Part shown: one piece after another, positions 41,221 to 51,400 of the stretch | Layout of the letters: each line of letters opens with the position of its first letter | How positions within the stretch are numbered: the stretch's first letter is position 1 | Source: Bacteroidales bacterium | Lineage (GTDB): Bacteria; Bacteroidota; Bacteroidia; Bacteroidales; P3 | Reading direction: 5' to 3' | NCBI GenBank assembly: GCA_900771365.1 | Contig: CAAGNU010000043.1 | Span: 19,165-83,164, forward strand | Length of the DNA: 64,000 bases | Notes under the pieces: generated by a model | What the model was told of the DNA's origin: nothing | Database searches by the model: none | Seen by the model: the letters and a program-made list of their open reading frames with translations, nothing else | Made by a program: the position numbers and the translations under genes

Positions 41221-43977
41221 ATGAAGAGAGTGTTGCTTTTTTTGGTTGTGCTGCTGATGGGGGAGGCTGTGATGGCACAGCACCCCAACGTCCAGGTGCC
41301 GTACAGCGAGCGGTATGCGCAGCTGTATCAGCTTTTTGCCAAAGAGCCTGACAATGTGGCCAACCTCATAGAGATGGCGACATTCTTCTCCCAGCCCGAC
41401 AACCCGCTCTGCAACTATCCTCAGGCCTATACCTACATCGTCCGCGCTGAGACCCTCTTCGCCGACCTTGTGCAGGACAACAGTCGCTATCGTGAAGCAC
41501 AGAAGGTAATCCGTAAAGGCATCAGCATCAACCTTATCCGCCAGAAGAAAGACGAGATAGAGGCCGCCGCATCGGCATACGTCAAGGCCGCCATCGGGCA
41601 GATGGAGAGATCTGAGATGCTGTGCTATTTAGAAACTTTCGCCGACCGTCCCGAAATGGTGCGGGCGCTGAAGGGGCAGATGCGTGCGAACGAATATGCT
41701 GAGGTGTGCCGCGAGAACACCCTCAAGGGCTACTACGACTTCATGCGCAGCCATCCCCATTGCGAGGAGTGTGACTCAGCCGAGCATGCACTCTCCCGCA
41801 TGGCTCCCCGTTACTACTCCCTCTTCGCCTCAGAAGCTCTGGTGGACTCAGTGAGCGCTCTCTACGCGGGTAGCCCCTCCATGCAGCAGGCCGCCATGAG
41901 GCAGAAGAGCCGTCTGGCCTATGCCCGTGCCTGCCAGACGAACACGCTGGAGTCGTATTCCTCTTACCTCGAACAATACCCCCGCGGTGATAACTATCTG
42001 GAAGCCCTGGCCCATGTGCAGGAATTGCGTGGCAGTGACTATTCCATGATGACCTCGCCCTATGAGCTGGCCGACTATGTGGAGGCTAACGGTGACAGCC
42101 CCTATGCCGACAGCGCTCTCTCGCGCCTGCGTCGTATGGTGGTAGAGGGATACAATCAGACGGCTGCGCGGGTCTATTTCTCGCGCTTCGCGCTGGACGA
42201 GCCGTACTCGGCCATCTACAACCAATACTACAATTGGTACTCGGCAGAGGGCAACAAGGCCCCGATAGCGCTCTTCGCCGCAGAGAATCCCAACTATCCC
42301 TATCAACTGGCCGTGCGCTCTGACTTGGAGCGCGGTGCCATGATCGACACCTTCGACCTCACGAAACCCTATAAGGAGGCCGACTACGAATATATGTCCT
42401 CGTGCCTGCACCGCCTCACGGGTCGCAAGGTGGCTTACGTGGCCCTGCAACGCCTCTTGCAGCAGCAGATTGCTAGCAAGAATTGGAATGAGGCCCTTAA
42501 CAGAATGGGACAGGTGGACTTCTGCTTCGAGGATGTTGGCACGGACGAGTATAACGAGCTGCGCACCCTCCTCTCGTCCGCATCTGATGTGGCCCTCACG
42601 CTCGAACTGCCAGCCGACAGTGTCACGCACGTCATCCCCTCCCCGAACAAAGGACTGCTCTATTACACCCGTGCCCAGAAAAGAGGCACCACGATAGGCT
42701 ATGCCAGATATGTTGAGGGCAAGAAAGGAGGCTGGAAGCAGGCAGGAACGGTACGTGTGCAAGGCAGCAGGGGCGATGTGGAGGCGTATCATTTCTACTC
42801 CGAAGGCAGCAAGGTACTCTTGGGCATCGATGGCGACATCTGGTCGGCAGCCGTGCTGAACGACAGCCTTTGGCATCTGGAACAAAAACTGGGAGCGCCC
42901 GTCAACACGCCCTACGTTGAGAAGGATGCCTTCATGCTCTCCGATGGTTCGGGCATCCTCGTGGCCTCGGACCGCCCAGGGGGACGCAACGTGCAGGCAT
43001 CGGGCAGCTATTTCCACGGCGACAGCGCTCTGGCTACAGATATATATTATATACCTTATCATAATGGTAGCTGGGGCGAGGCCGTCAACCTCGGAGGTCG
43101 CGTCAATACACCTTACTGCGAGGAAGCCCCCATCCTGAGCAAGAACCTCTGCACGCTCTATTTCATCACTGATGCCCGCGGCTTGGGTTACGGCGATGTT
43201 TATCGCGTGACCCGCACCGATGTGGACGACTGGACCCAATGGTCCGCTCCCGTCAGCCTTGGGAGAAATGTGAACGGAGCCTTCCGCGAGCAATCCCTGG
43301 CTTTCTCTGGCGATGAGAAAAAGGTCTATCTTACCACCAACTCTCCCCAAGGCGGGCCGAACGCATGCTACAGCTTTCCCGCCCATCACGACACAGTGAG
43401 CGTGCATCGCTCGGTGGTTGTGCGCGTCGATAGTATCGCTGACTATCTGCGCGGTCTTGACCTCATCGATGTCTCGCATCAGCTCGTCCTCCAGCATACC
43501 CCGTGGGGTATGGACTCGGCTCAGCATTACAGCCTTTACAAAGGCAAAGAATATGCCGTCATGGCCCAGTCAGACTGGCTATATGTCCCCACAGTGTTCA
43601 TTAGCGGGGGACAGATGGGGACGCTCTTCATGCCAGGATACGAACTCGACAGCCTCAGACGAATGGGGGAGATGCCCATCCGGCTCGTTCGTTTCCACAA
43701 CACCACTTCGCACCTCCTTCCCATGGCCGAGAAGGAACTGGAGAACCTGGCCTCCTTCATGGTTCAGCACGCCAAATGTAAGGTGGAAATATCGGTCAGT
43801 GTATACGGCTCGGATGATAAAACCTGCTACGACCTCTCAATGGAACGAGCCAAGGCCGTGCGCACCTTTTTGTCCGAGAAAGGCATCGCTTCCGAGCGTG
43901 TCGTCCTCTCGTCCTACGGCAACGTCCGCTACAAGCAGCAACCTCTCAATGCCGAAGTTTTCCTCAAATTCCTTTAA
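41221..43977 (+). CDS. OmpA-family protein with PD40-type repeats
   Basis: A 918-residue exported protein. The signal peptide is MKRVLLFLVVLLMGEAVMAQ. Residues 25-450 are helical and repeat-like (TPR-like spacing of short helices). Residues about 460-720 contain PD40/WD40-like beta-propeller blades (DGSGILVASDRPGG, WGEAVNLGGRVNTPYCEEAP, FITDARGLGYGDVYRV, VNGAFREQSLAFSGDEKKVY). The C-terminal 110 residues look like an OmpA peptidoglycan-binding domain (LLPMAEKELENLASFM, SMERAKAVRTFLSEKGIASE). The layout resembles PorE-like T9SS-associated proteins, but the OmpA core motif is weak. It probably links peptidoglycan and outer-membrane components. Confidence 0.85.
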   Translation: MKRVLLFLVVLLMGEAVMAQHPNVQVPYSERYAQLYQLFAKEPDNVANLIEMATFFSQPDNPLCNYPQAYTYIVRAETLFADLVQDNSRYREAQKVIRKGISINLIRQKKDEIEAAASAYVKAAIGQMERSEMLCYLETFADRPEMVRALKGQMRANEYAEVCRENTLKGYYDFMRSHPHCEECDSAEHALSRMAPRYYSLFASEALVDSVSALYAGSPSMQQAAMRQKSRLAYARACQTNTLESYSSYLEQYPRGDNYLEALAHVQELRGSDYSMMTSPYELADYVEANGDSPYADSALSRLRRMVVEGYNQTAARVYFSRFALDEPYSAIYNQYYNWYSAEGNKAPIALFAAENPNYPYQLAVRSDLERGAMIDTFDLTKPYKEADYEYMSSCLHRLTGRKVAYVALQRLLQQQIASKNWNEALNRMGQVDFCFEDVGTDEYNELRTLLSSASDVALTLELPADSVTHVIPSPNKGLLYYTRAQKRGTTIGYARYVEGKKGGWKQAGTVRVQGSRGDVEAYHFYSEGSKVLLGIDGDIWSAAVLNDSLWHLEQKLGAPVNTPYVEKDAFMLSDGSGILVASDRPGGRNVQASGSYFHGDSALATDIYYIPYHNGSWGEAVNLGGRVNTPYCEEAPILSKNLCTLYFITDARGLGYGDVYRVTRTDVDDWTQWSAPVSLGRNVNGAFREQSLAFSGDEKKVYLTTNSPQGGPNACYSFPAHHDTVSVHRSVVVRVDSIADYLRGLDLIDVSHQLVLQHTPWGMDSAQHYSLYKGKEYAVMAQSDWLYVPTVFISGGQMGTLFMPGYELDSLRRMGEMPIRLVRFHNTTSHLLPMAEKELENLASFMVQHAKCKVEISVSVYGSDDKTCYDLSMERAKAVRTFLSEKGIASERVVLSSYGNVRYKQQPLNAEVFLKFL

Positions 43978-44332
43978 TGCCCGTACGGCTTTGTCGGTAT
44001 GGGGTGAGTGATAGGCTCATCCTTGTCATGTCTCTACCACAAGCGGCAGGGAAGGCTATGGCGAAGCTATGGCGAAGCTGCCGCGAAGGGGAAAACAAAG
44101 GAAGCGGATATGTGATGGGACGGCCCGTTTCAGCCTATTTGATTGTGAAATGGGTATTTGTGGGCATTTGTGGCCGTTGTGCCAGTCATTTGAGGCTCAT
44201 TTTTGGAATGCAGGGGAGGGAAGAGGCAGTAATATGTGGAAGAGGGTCGCGATTGTTGATATCTTTTTGCGATGGGAAGTGATTTATTTATAAGAGGTTG
44301 GGAAAATTCTTCCGTTTTTTTCGGCTTATAGT
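43978..44332. other. Intergenic region
   Basis: No credible gene. GGCTATGGCGAAGCTATGGC and CGAAGCTGCCGCGAAGGGG at about 44053-44090 belong to the GGCGAAGC repeat family seen elsewhere in this window. Confidence 0.55.
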
Positions 44333-44364
44333 TTTGTCAGGCAAAAAAAAAATTGTATCTTTGC
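44333..44364 (+). promoter_or_regulatory. Promoter of the alpha/beta hydrolase gene
   Basis: TTTG (44333-44336), a 19-bp spacer and TATCTTTGC (44356-44364): full match, 29 bp before the ATG. Confidence 0.85.
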
Positions 44365-44392
44365 CTTTTGTAATACGTCATTAGAATTGGTT

Positions 44393-45202
44393 ATGGAACA
44401 GCATAAGACTATTAAATTTGAGGGACATACGCTGCATTATCGTGATGAAGGCAGGGAGCACGAACAGACGTTGGTGCTGCTGCATGGATATCTCCAGAAT
44501 CTCGATGTGTGGAGCCCGTATGTACTGTCGTTTATGCGTTCCATGCACGTCATCACGATAGACCTTCCGGGCCATGGCTATAGCGACTGCGTGGCCGAGG
44601 TTCACACGATGGACCTGATGGCGCGTGCTGTGAAGGCTGTGCTGGACGATGCCGGCGTGAAGCAGTGCGTGCTGGTGGGCCATTCAATGGGCGGGTATGT
44701 CGCATTGGCGTTTGCTGAGATGTACCCCCACTGCTTACGCGGCCTGGGTCTGCTCCATTCCCATGCCTATGCCGATGATGATGCCACCGTGGAGCGCAGG
44801 ATGCTCGCGTGCGAGGAGGTGACCAAGAACCGAGCCCGCTATATCGTGGGGTTCATCCCGCCGCTGTTCGACCCGTCGAAGCGCATCATGCTGGCACAGG
44901 AGATTAAGGACTTGCAGGACCAATGTCTCGAAACTAAGGAAGAGAGCGTCGTGGCGGCTCAGCGCGGCATGGCTGAGCGCCCTGCCCGTATCGGCGTGCT
45001 GTACGACTTGGAGGTTCCCGTGCTTTTCATTTTCGGACGCAACGATTCCCGCCTCCCCATCGAAAAGGCCGTGGCACAGACGCTCGACGTGCGACATGCC
45101 GAGATTTTGATACTCGACGGCGTGGCTCATATGTCCCATATTGAAGATCGCGAATATGTGCGTCCGCGCATCGCCAACTTTGTCGGCACATGTTATTTGT
45201 AG
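44393..45202 (+). CDS. Alpha/beta hydrolase
   Basis: A 269-residue alpha/beta-hydrolase. Oxyanion-hole sequence LLHGYLQ (29-35), nucleophile elbow GHSMGG with Ser98, acid in FGRNDSRLP and catalytic His in GVAHMSHIE. No signal peptide, so probably cytoplasmic. The lid segment is short. The family includes esterases, lipases and C-C hydrolases; substrate cannot be told. The TTG at 44387 is disregarded in favour of the ATG at 44393, because the latter gives the usual short N-terminus. Confidence 0.92.
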   Translation: MEQHKTIKFEGHTLHYRDEGREHEQTLVLLHGYLQNLDVWSPYVLSFMRSMHVITIDLPGHGYSDCVAEVHTMDLMARAVKAVLDDAGVKQCVLVGHSMGGYVALAFAEMYPHCLRGLGLLHSHAYADDDATVERRMLACEEVTKNRARYIVGFIPPLFDPSKRIMLAQEIKDLQDQCLETKEESVVAAQRGMAERPARIGVLYDLEVPVLFIFGRNDSRLPIEKAVAQTLDVRHAEILILDGVAHMSHIEDREYVRPRIANFVGTCYL

Positions 45203-45325
45203 CCTGTTTTTCGGCTCAAAATGCACTCAAAATTGATAAAAAATATAAAATATTGTAAGATAATAGATTATGGCATTTGTGCATTATTTTAATAAAAAAA
45301 ATTTTTTTAAATCAAATAATTGTTG

Positions 45326-45333
45326 TACATTTG
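45326..45333 (+). promoter_or_regulatory. -7 box of gdhA promoter
   Basis: TACATTTG lies 47 bp before the gdhA ATG. The -33 region is T-rich without a clean TTTG. Confidence 0.6.
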
Positions 45334-45379
45334 TTATCTCAAAATAAAAATAATTGTTTAATACAAAACATTCAATATC

Positions 45380-46723
45380 ATGAAAGTAAATGAAATTATG
45401 GCTAACCTGGAAGCCAAACATCCGGGCGAAAATGAGTACTTACAGGCCGTTCGCGAGGTCTTAGAGACCATCGAAGAAGAATATAACAAACACCCCGAAT
45501 ACGAGGCTGCTAAGATTGTTGAGCGCATTGTTGAGCCCGACCGTATCTTCAAATTCCGCGTTGTTTGGGTTGACGATAAGGGTCAGACCCAGGTGAACCT
45601 CGGTTATCGCGTGCAGTTCAACGCTGCTCTCGGCGCATACAAGGGCGGTCTCCGCTTCCATCCCAAGGTGAACGAGTCCATGCTGAAGTTCCTCGGCTTC
45701 GAGCAGATCTTCAAGAACAGCCTCACCAACCTGCCTCTCGGCGGTGGTAAGGGTGGTGCTGACTTCGACCCCACTGGAAAGAGCGACGCTGAAATCATGC
45801 GTTTCTGCCAGGCTTTCATTACCGAACTCTGGCGCAACATCGGTCCCGATCAGGACAGCCCCGCTGGTGACGTAGGCGTTGGTGGCCGCGAAATCGGCTA
45901 CATGTACGGTATGTACAAGAAACTCGCTCGCGAGCACAGCACCGGCGCTCTTACTGGTAAGAGCTACGGCTGGGGTGGTTCCCTCATGCGTCCCGAGGCT
46001 ACCGGTTTCGGCGCTATCTACTATGTTGACCGCATGGTTAAGGAAAAGGGTGACACTCTTAAGGGTAAGAGAATTGCTCTCTCTGGCTTCGGTAACGTTG
46101 CTTGGGGTGCTGCTCAGAAGGCTACCGAGCTCGGCGCTCAGGTTGTTGCTATCTCCGGTCCCGACGGTGTCTGCGAAATCGCAGGTGGCATGGACAAAGA
46201 GATGTTCGACTATATGCTCGTCATGCGTGCTTCCAACCACAACAAGGTTGAAGAAATGGCTCAGAAATTCCCCGGCAAGGCTAAATTCACCGCTGGTAAG
46301 AAATCTTGGAGCGTGAAGTGCGACATCGCTTGCCCCAGCGCTTTCCAGAACGAGCTCAACGAGGCTGACGCTAAGGAACTTATCGCTAACGGCGTGAAGT
46401 ACGTTGCTGAAATCTCCAACATGGGCTGCCAGGCTGAGGCTATCCACACCATCCAGGCTGCCGGTATCCCCTTCGGTCCTGGTAAGGCTGTCAACGCTGG
46501 TGGTGTTGCTACCTCCGGTCTCGAAATCTGCCAGAACGCTGGTCACATCAACTGGACCGCTGAAGAGGTTGATGCTAAACTGTTCAAGATCATGAACGAC
46601 ATCTATGACATGTGCGTCCAGTATGGTAAGCAGGCTGACGGCACCATCAACTATGTTAAGGGTGCTAACGTCGCTGGTTTCATGCGTGTCGCTAATGCTA
46701 TGATGGCTCAGGGCATCATCTAA
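45380..46723 (+). CDS. gdhA: NADP-type glutamate dehydrogenase
   Basis: A 447-residue hexameric-type glutamate dehydrogenase, reversibly aminating 2-oxoglutarate; in Bacteroidota it is the main ammonia-assimilation route. The catalytic region LPLGGGKGGADFDP has Lys124, followed by GPDQDSPAGDVGVGGREIGY. The Rossmann domain has ALSGFGNVAWGAAQKATELG, and the C-terminus has AGGVATSGLEICQNAGH. The length fits the approximately 445-residue anabolic NADP class. It has its own promoter and terminator. Confidence 0.98.
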   Translation: MKVNEIMANLEAKHPGENEYLQAVREVLETIEEEYNKHPEYEAAKIVERIVEPDRIFKFRVVWVDDKGQTQVNLGYRVQFNAALGAYKGGLRFHPKVNESMLKFLGFEQIFKNSLTNLPLGGGKGGADFDPTGKSDAEIMRFCQAFITELWRNIGPDQDSPAGDVGVGGREIGYMYGMYKKLAREHSTGALTGKSYGWGGSLMRPEATGFGAIYYVDRMVKEKGDTLKGKRIALSGFGNVAWGAAQKATELGAQVVAISGPDGVCEIAGGMDKEMFDYMLVMRASNHNKVEEMAQKFPGKAKFTAGKKSWSVKCDIACPSAFQNELNEADAKELIANGVKYVAEISNMGCQAEAIHTIQAAGIPFGPGKAVNAGGVATSGLEICQNAGHINWTAEEVDAKLFKIMNDIYDMCVQYGKQADGTINYVKGANVAGFMRVANAMMAQGII

Positions 46724-46738
46724 TTGTTAATATCTCTG

Positions 46739-46777
46739 GAGAGGATGTTCGTCTCAACGGGCATCCTCTCTTTTTTT
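46739..46777 (+). terminator. Intrinsic terminator of gdhA
   Basis: GAGAGGATG (46739-46747) pairs with CATCCTCTC (46762-46770), followed by seven T. Confidence 0.9.
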
Positions 46778-46788
46778 AATTATAGGGG

Positions 46789-48165
46789 ATGAAAGGTTTC
46801 AGGTATCGGCATTCTGCCGTTATGGTGGCGATATCGGGGCTCTTGTTCGGTCTAATGGTGATGCTATGTCATCATCTCCTTCAGGACGAGAAGGCCTATG
46901 CCCTTGTTGATGGCCATGTGCAGACCTATCAGCGGGTTGATAACCCCGACGGCTCTTGGACGGCCAACAAGGTGCGTCAGCCCTTTACGGCACCGACCGA
47001 CAGCAACATGCTCTCGTGGGATGCTATCCATTACTATGAGATTAGCCAGTACCTCTATTCCCCCGACAAGATGTGGTCGGGCAATTTCGCTTTCTTTCCA
47101 CTCTTCCCGCTGATATGGAGGTTGTCGTACTTGGGGCCGATAGGCATCGCTGCGCTCAATTACCTGCTCTATTTAGCAGGTCTGGTTCTTGTCGTCCTCC
47201 TCTTCTGTAAAAACATCCCACGCTGGAAGTTTCTCCTCCTGTTGTGCGCCCCCATGACGGTCATCTACATGATACCCTACAGCGAGGCGCTCTTCTTCAT
47301 CACCATCGCCTTGGGACTCTACGGCATGGTGCGTCGTCGCTATTGGCTTTTCTTTGTGGGATTCTTCTTGGCCTGTGCCACTCGTGCGGCTGGCAATATC
47401 CTGGCTGTGGCCTTCGTCATCACTGATGTGCTGGTGGGGTTGCGCAACAGGGACTCCTTCTCCAAAACGCTTCTCAATGCCTTGCGTCATCTGGCACCTA
47501 TTGTGGCTGCCGTGCTGGCAGTCGTCCTCTTCCAGCACCTGCGCGGTGCCGAACACTGGTTCGAATACGTCCTTGCCCAGCAGCAGTGGGGCAAGGAACT
47601 CTCGTGGCCCTCATGGCCTTTCACCGACTGGAGCGAGGAAGGTGCTTCCGTGAGCCAGCCTTTAATCTTCATGCTCACCATGCCTGCTTTGGCATGGTTG
47701 GCAATACAACTAAGGAAGGCTCTCAAGCCGCAGACCATCGAACTCGCCGATGAGCGATATCGGCTACGACTGCTGTCGGTTCTTTTCTTTGTCGGCAATG
47801 TGATGCTGGCACTGCTTACCCAGCATGGGTGCTTCTTCTCTCAGGCACGACTGCTCACATGCACTCCCTTCTTCGCCTTCCTGCTGGTCGATATGGCAGA
47901 CGCGAAAAAGTCGCGAGGATGGCAGATCATCATGACCTTGATGCTTGTTGGGACGGCCGTCGTGATGCTCGGATTGCCCTATCTTCCTCACCGTGCTGCC
48001 GCGGGCAGTGTGATGGTCTTTATGCTGGCTGTCATGATTTTCTTTGGCGACCGCCTCCCCGTCTGGCTGCGCTACCCCATGCTGGCAGCTGCCGTGGTGC
48101 TCAATATCGGCTGGACGGCTTATCTCTTCAACTGTTTCCTCACTAACGGATACATCTTCACCTAA
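46789..48165 (+). CDS. PIG-V-like GT-C membrane glycosyltransferase
   Basis: A 458-residue polytopic membrane protein with about ten hydrophobic helices. The first periplasmic loop carries LSWDAIHYYEISQYLY and NFAFFPLFPLIWRL, matching the WD-x-HY and AFFPLFP signatures of the PIG-V/GPI-mannosyltransferase-like GT-C family that uses lipid-linked sugars. The unusual loop between helix 1 and the WD motif (about residues 35-75) is longer than usual. It lies close behind the gdhA terminator. The sugar and acceptor are unknown; it may decorate an envelope lipid or glycan. Confidence 0.8.
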   Translation: MKGFRYRHSAVMVAISGLLFGLMVMLCHHLLQDEKAYALVDGHVQTYQRVDNPDGSWTANKVRQPFTAPTDSNMLSWDAIHYYEISQYLYSPDKMWSGNFAFFPLFPLIWRLSYLGPIGIAALNYLLYLAGLVLVVLLFCKNIPRWKFLLLLCAPMTVIYMIPYSEALFFITIALGLYGMVRRRYWLFFVGFFLACATRAAGNILAVAFVITDVLVGLRNRDSFSKTLLNALRHLAPIVAAVLAVVLFQHLRGAEHWFEYVLAQQQWGKELSWPSWPFTDWSEEGASVSQPLIFMLTMPALAWLAIQLRKALKPQTIELADERYRLRLLSVLFFVGNVMLALLTQHGCFFSQARLLTCTPFFAFLLVDMADAKKSRGWQIIMTLMLVGTAVVMLGLPYLPHRAAAGSVMVFMLAVMIFFGDRLPVWLRYPMLAAAVVLNIGWTAYLFNCFLTNGYIFT

Positions 48166-48339
48166 GCCAAGGCCAACCCATTCTATTCGTTCGACTCTTC
48201 GATAGGCGTGTGGACAAGAATTTTAGCCGTAATGGAAGTAGGCTGAATTCTTTGTAACGCATGTCTAACTCGGATTGTTTGTGAGCATGAAGGTGGTGGG
48301 CCTAAATTTATTTTGGAGGCAGGACAGGATAAAAGCATA

Positions 48340-48369
48340 AGAGATGGCCTCTGAGTGCCATCTCTTTTT
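48340..48369 (+). terminator. Intrinsic terminator in the 48.2-48.4 kb intergenic region
   Basis: AGAGATGGC (48340-48348) pairs with GCCATCTCT (48357-48365) and is followed by T. It lies 175 bp after the membrane glycosyltransferase gene; it is also placed to stop the opposing SEL1 gene. The rest of 48166-48454 holds nothing I recognise except an ATTCTATTCGTTCGACTC word at 48180-48197. Confidence 0.75.
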
Positions 48370-48454
48370 GCAGAAAGGATATGAAAACAAAGTTTAATTC
48401 AGTACAACTATTTTGTCTGGACTCGGTATCGAGAGTGGACTTTGGGGCACTCGG

Positions 48455-51400
48455 CTATTTGCCCATGCGGGAGAGGGCGGCTGCGGCGGGGTCGTAGCCT
48501 GCGGTAGCGGCCTTCTTGTACCATTCGCGTGCCTTCTTGGTGTCGGCTTTCACGCCGTCGGCACCGTTCTCAAGGATGTTGCCGCAGTAGTACATAGCCA
48601 GCACATTGCCGCTTTCGGCGGCCTTGGTGAACCATGCGAGGGCTTCGGCCACGTTCTCTTCGACGTAGGTGCCGTTGAGGTAGCAGTTGGCCACGCACAT
48701 ACAGCCACGGGTGCTGCCATTATCAGCTGCGTATTTGTAGAGTTCGAAGGCCTTCTGTGAGTTGAGGACTACGCCGGTGCCTTGCTCGTAGCAATAGCCG
48801 AGGTTGCAGTAGCCGTTGAGGTCGCCCATGGCCACGGCTTTTTCATAATAAAGCACAGCATTGGCAAAGTCGCCCTGAGCCTCATAGACGTCGCCGAGTT
48901 CGTTGATGGCTTTGGCAGACTCCTCGTCGGCAGCCTTTTCGAGCCAGAAGATGGCTGCGGAGGTATCTACGCGGCAGCCGTAGCCGTTGAGTTTGCAGAG
49001 TTCGAGGTTGTACATGGCGAGGAGGTTCCCCATGTTGGCTGCGGTGTCGAGGTAGGCATGGCCGAGAACCATGTCTTCGGGGCATCCGTTGCCTTCGAGG
49101 TTAGCGATGCCGAGCTGTGTGTAGGCACGGGCATCGTGGGTGTTGTTGACGAGTCCTTCATAGATTTTGTAGGCTGCCTTGGGGTCGGGGTCTATGCCGA
49201 TACCGTTCTGCATGCAGGCTGCGAAGGCGAGGGAGGATTCGAGGTTGCCACGGGTGGCGCCCGTGTAGAAATACTCTACAGCGGTGGAATAGTTGCCCTC
49301 GTTGACGAGCAGGGTGCCGAGGACGTAGCTGGCGTCACCGCTCCCATTCTGATGTCCGCTGATGTAGTAGTAGAGGGCACTGTCTCCGTCAGCAGGAAGA
49401 CCGCCGAGTCCGTGGTTGTAGAACTCGCCGAGACGATAGGCGGCATTACCTATGCCTTGGCGGGCTGCTGCCTTGAGATAGGGGATAGCGGCGGCGGTAT
49501 CGATTTCCACGCCGCAGCCTTCGAGGTAGGAGCGTCCCACATAGTAGGTGCCGATTTCCTCGCCGTTCTCATGAGCTTGGGTGTAGTAATTGAAAGCTTG
49601 AGACTTGTCGAGGGGGATGTACTTGCCGAGGCCGATACGGTAGAAGTCGCCGAGGAAGCATAAGGCTTCGCCGTGGCCCTGCTCAGCAGCTTGGAGGAAA
49701 TAGGATAGGCTTTTCGCCGTGTCGGCTTCCAAGCCGCCTTCTCCTGTCTCGTATGCGCAGCCCATTTTGAACAGGGCTGCGGCCACGCCTGCGTCAGCCA
49801 CATAGCTGTAGCATTCAACGGCCTTCTTAGCATCGGCGCTATCCACGGCGATGCCTTTTTCGTAGCAGTAGCCGAGGCTGTAGATGGCTTCGAGGTTGTT
49901 CATGGCTGCCGACTGCTGGAGGTATTCGAAGCCCTTGGCCATGTCGGCCTCTGTGGCTTCGCCCTTCTTGTTCATGTAGCCGTCGGTGTAGAGTATGGCG
50001 AGGCGGTAGAGGGCGCCAGAGGTGGCGGCCTTCTCGTAGTATTGTGCGGCCTTCTTGTAATCGACCTTGTAGCCGTCGAGGCCTAGTTCGTATATCTGGC
50101 CGAGGGTGGCGGAGGCATACTTGCTGCCGGCCTTGTCGCCCTTGAAGAGGTATTCGTTGCATTTCTTGGACTCGCCCTGGCTCTCGTAGAGCATGCCCAT
50201 CCAGTAGTAGCCGTCGGGCTGGCCGTTATCGATCATCTCTTGGAAGCATTCCGCGGCGAGCTCGTTGTTACCGTTGTCGGCATAGAGCTGGCCGAGTGTG
50301 GATAGGGCTGAGGTGTCGCCGTATTGGGCTGCGGCACGGTAGTATTTCACAGCCATAGGCATATCCTTATAGGCAGGATGTTCTTCGTAGATAGAGGCCA
50401 GCATCATGGCGCAGCGGGTGTCTTTGAACTGGTTCACGCCGCGGTTGAGCCATTCGATGGCCTCGCTCACATTGGTGTCGCCCAGTTCGCCGCTCATATA
50501 CATCGAGGCGATAGTCCAGCAGGCATAGCCGCCGTAGCTCTTCTGTGCGTCGTCGTTGTTGCCGACCTTGCGGTAGTAGTGGTATGCGGTGGTGGTGACC
50601 TCCTTGGCGCGGTAGAAGTCGCCCAGCACAACCTGGCAGGGCTCCATGCCTTTAGCGTCGCCGTCGAGCCAGATGCGCATAGCCTTGGCGCTATCGCGGA
50701 GGGCTGTGCTGTCGGGATACATGTAGTAGCTGCCTGCCATCATCTGGGTGTAGGGAAGGTTGTGGTATTTGTTGATGAGGTTGTAGAGGATTTCCTGAGC
50801 CATGGCTTCGTCCATGACGACGCCTTTGCCTGCCCAGTGCATCTCGGCGATGCCTTGCACGGCATTGGGGTCGCCCCATTTCTTGCCTTCGTCATACCAT
50901 TTGCGGGCTTGCTTGGTGTCGCCAGCGGAGAGGTAGTGGTCGCCGATAATAGCGGCGGCATCATGTTCGCCCAGCTTGTAGGCTTTCTGCAGGTAGCTGA
51001 TGCCCTTCTTGACGTCCTTTTTCAGACCGAGGTCGCCGTAGTAGTAGCCGATGCCCAAGTCGTAGTAGGCCCAGCCGGAGCCTTTCTTGCAGGCTTTCTC
51101 AAAGAGTTCGAGTGCCTTGGCGGTGTCGGCCTTCACGCCGTAACCGCTCTCATAGGCTATAGCCAGCGCGGCGATGCCGTTGGGCAGGCCTTTGTCGGCC
51201 CATTCCTGACGGATGGCGAGGTATCGAGCGGTGTCCTTAGGCAGCAGTGTGCCGCGGAGGTGGTACTTGGAGAGGCGTATCCAGCATTCGCCGTCGCCGA
51301 GGTCTGCGCCCTTCTGGAACCATTTGAGGGCGAGGGTGGAGTCGAGGGGCACGCCGGCGCCGTTCTCATAGCATTCGCCGAGGGTGACGATGGCGGCGCA

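Noticed and set aside
41848..43527. Long antisense open frame opposite the OmpA-family gene
   Set aside because: Shadow of a strongly supported gene, with no protein-like features.
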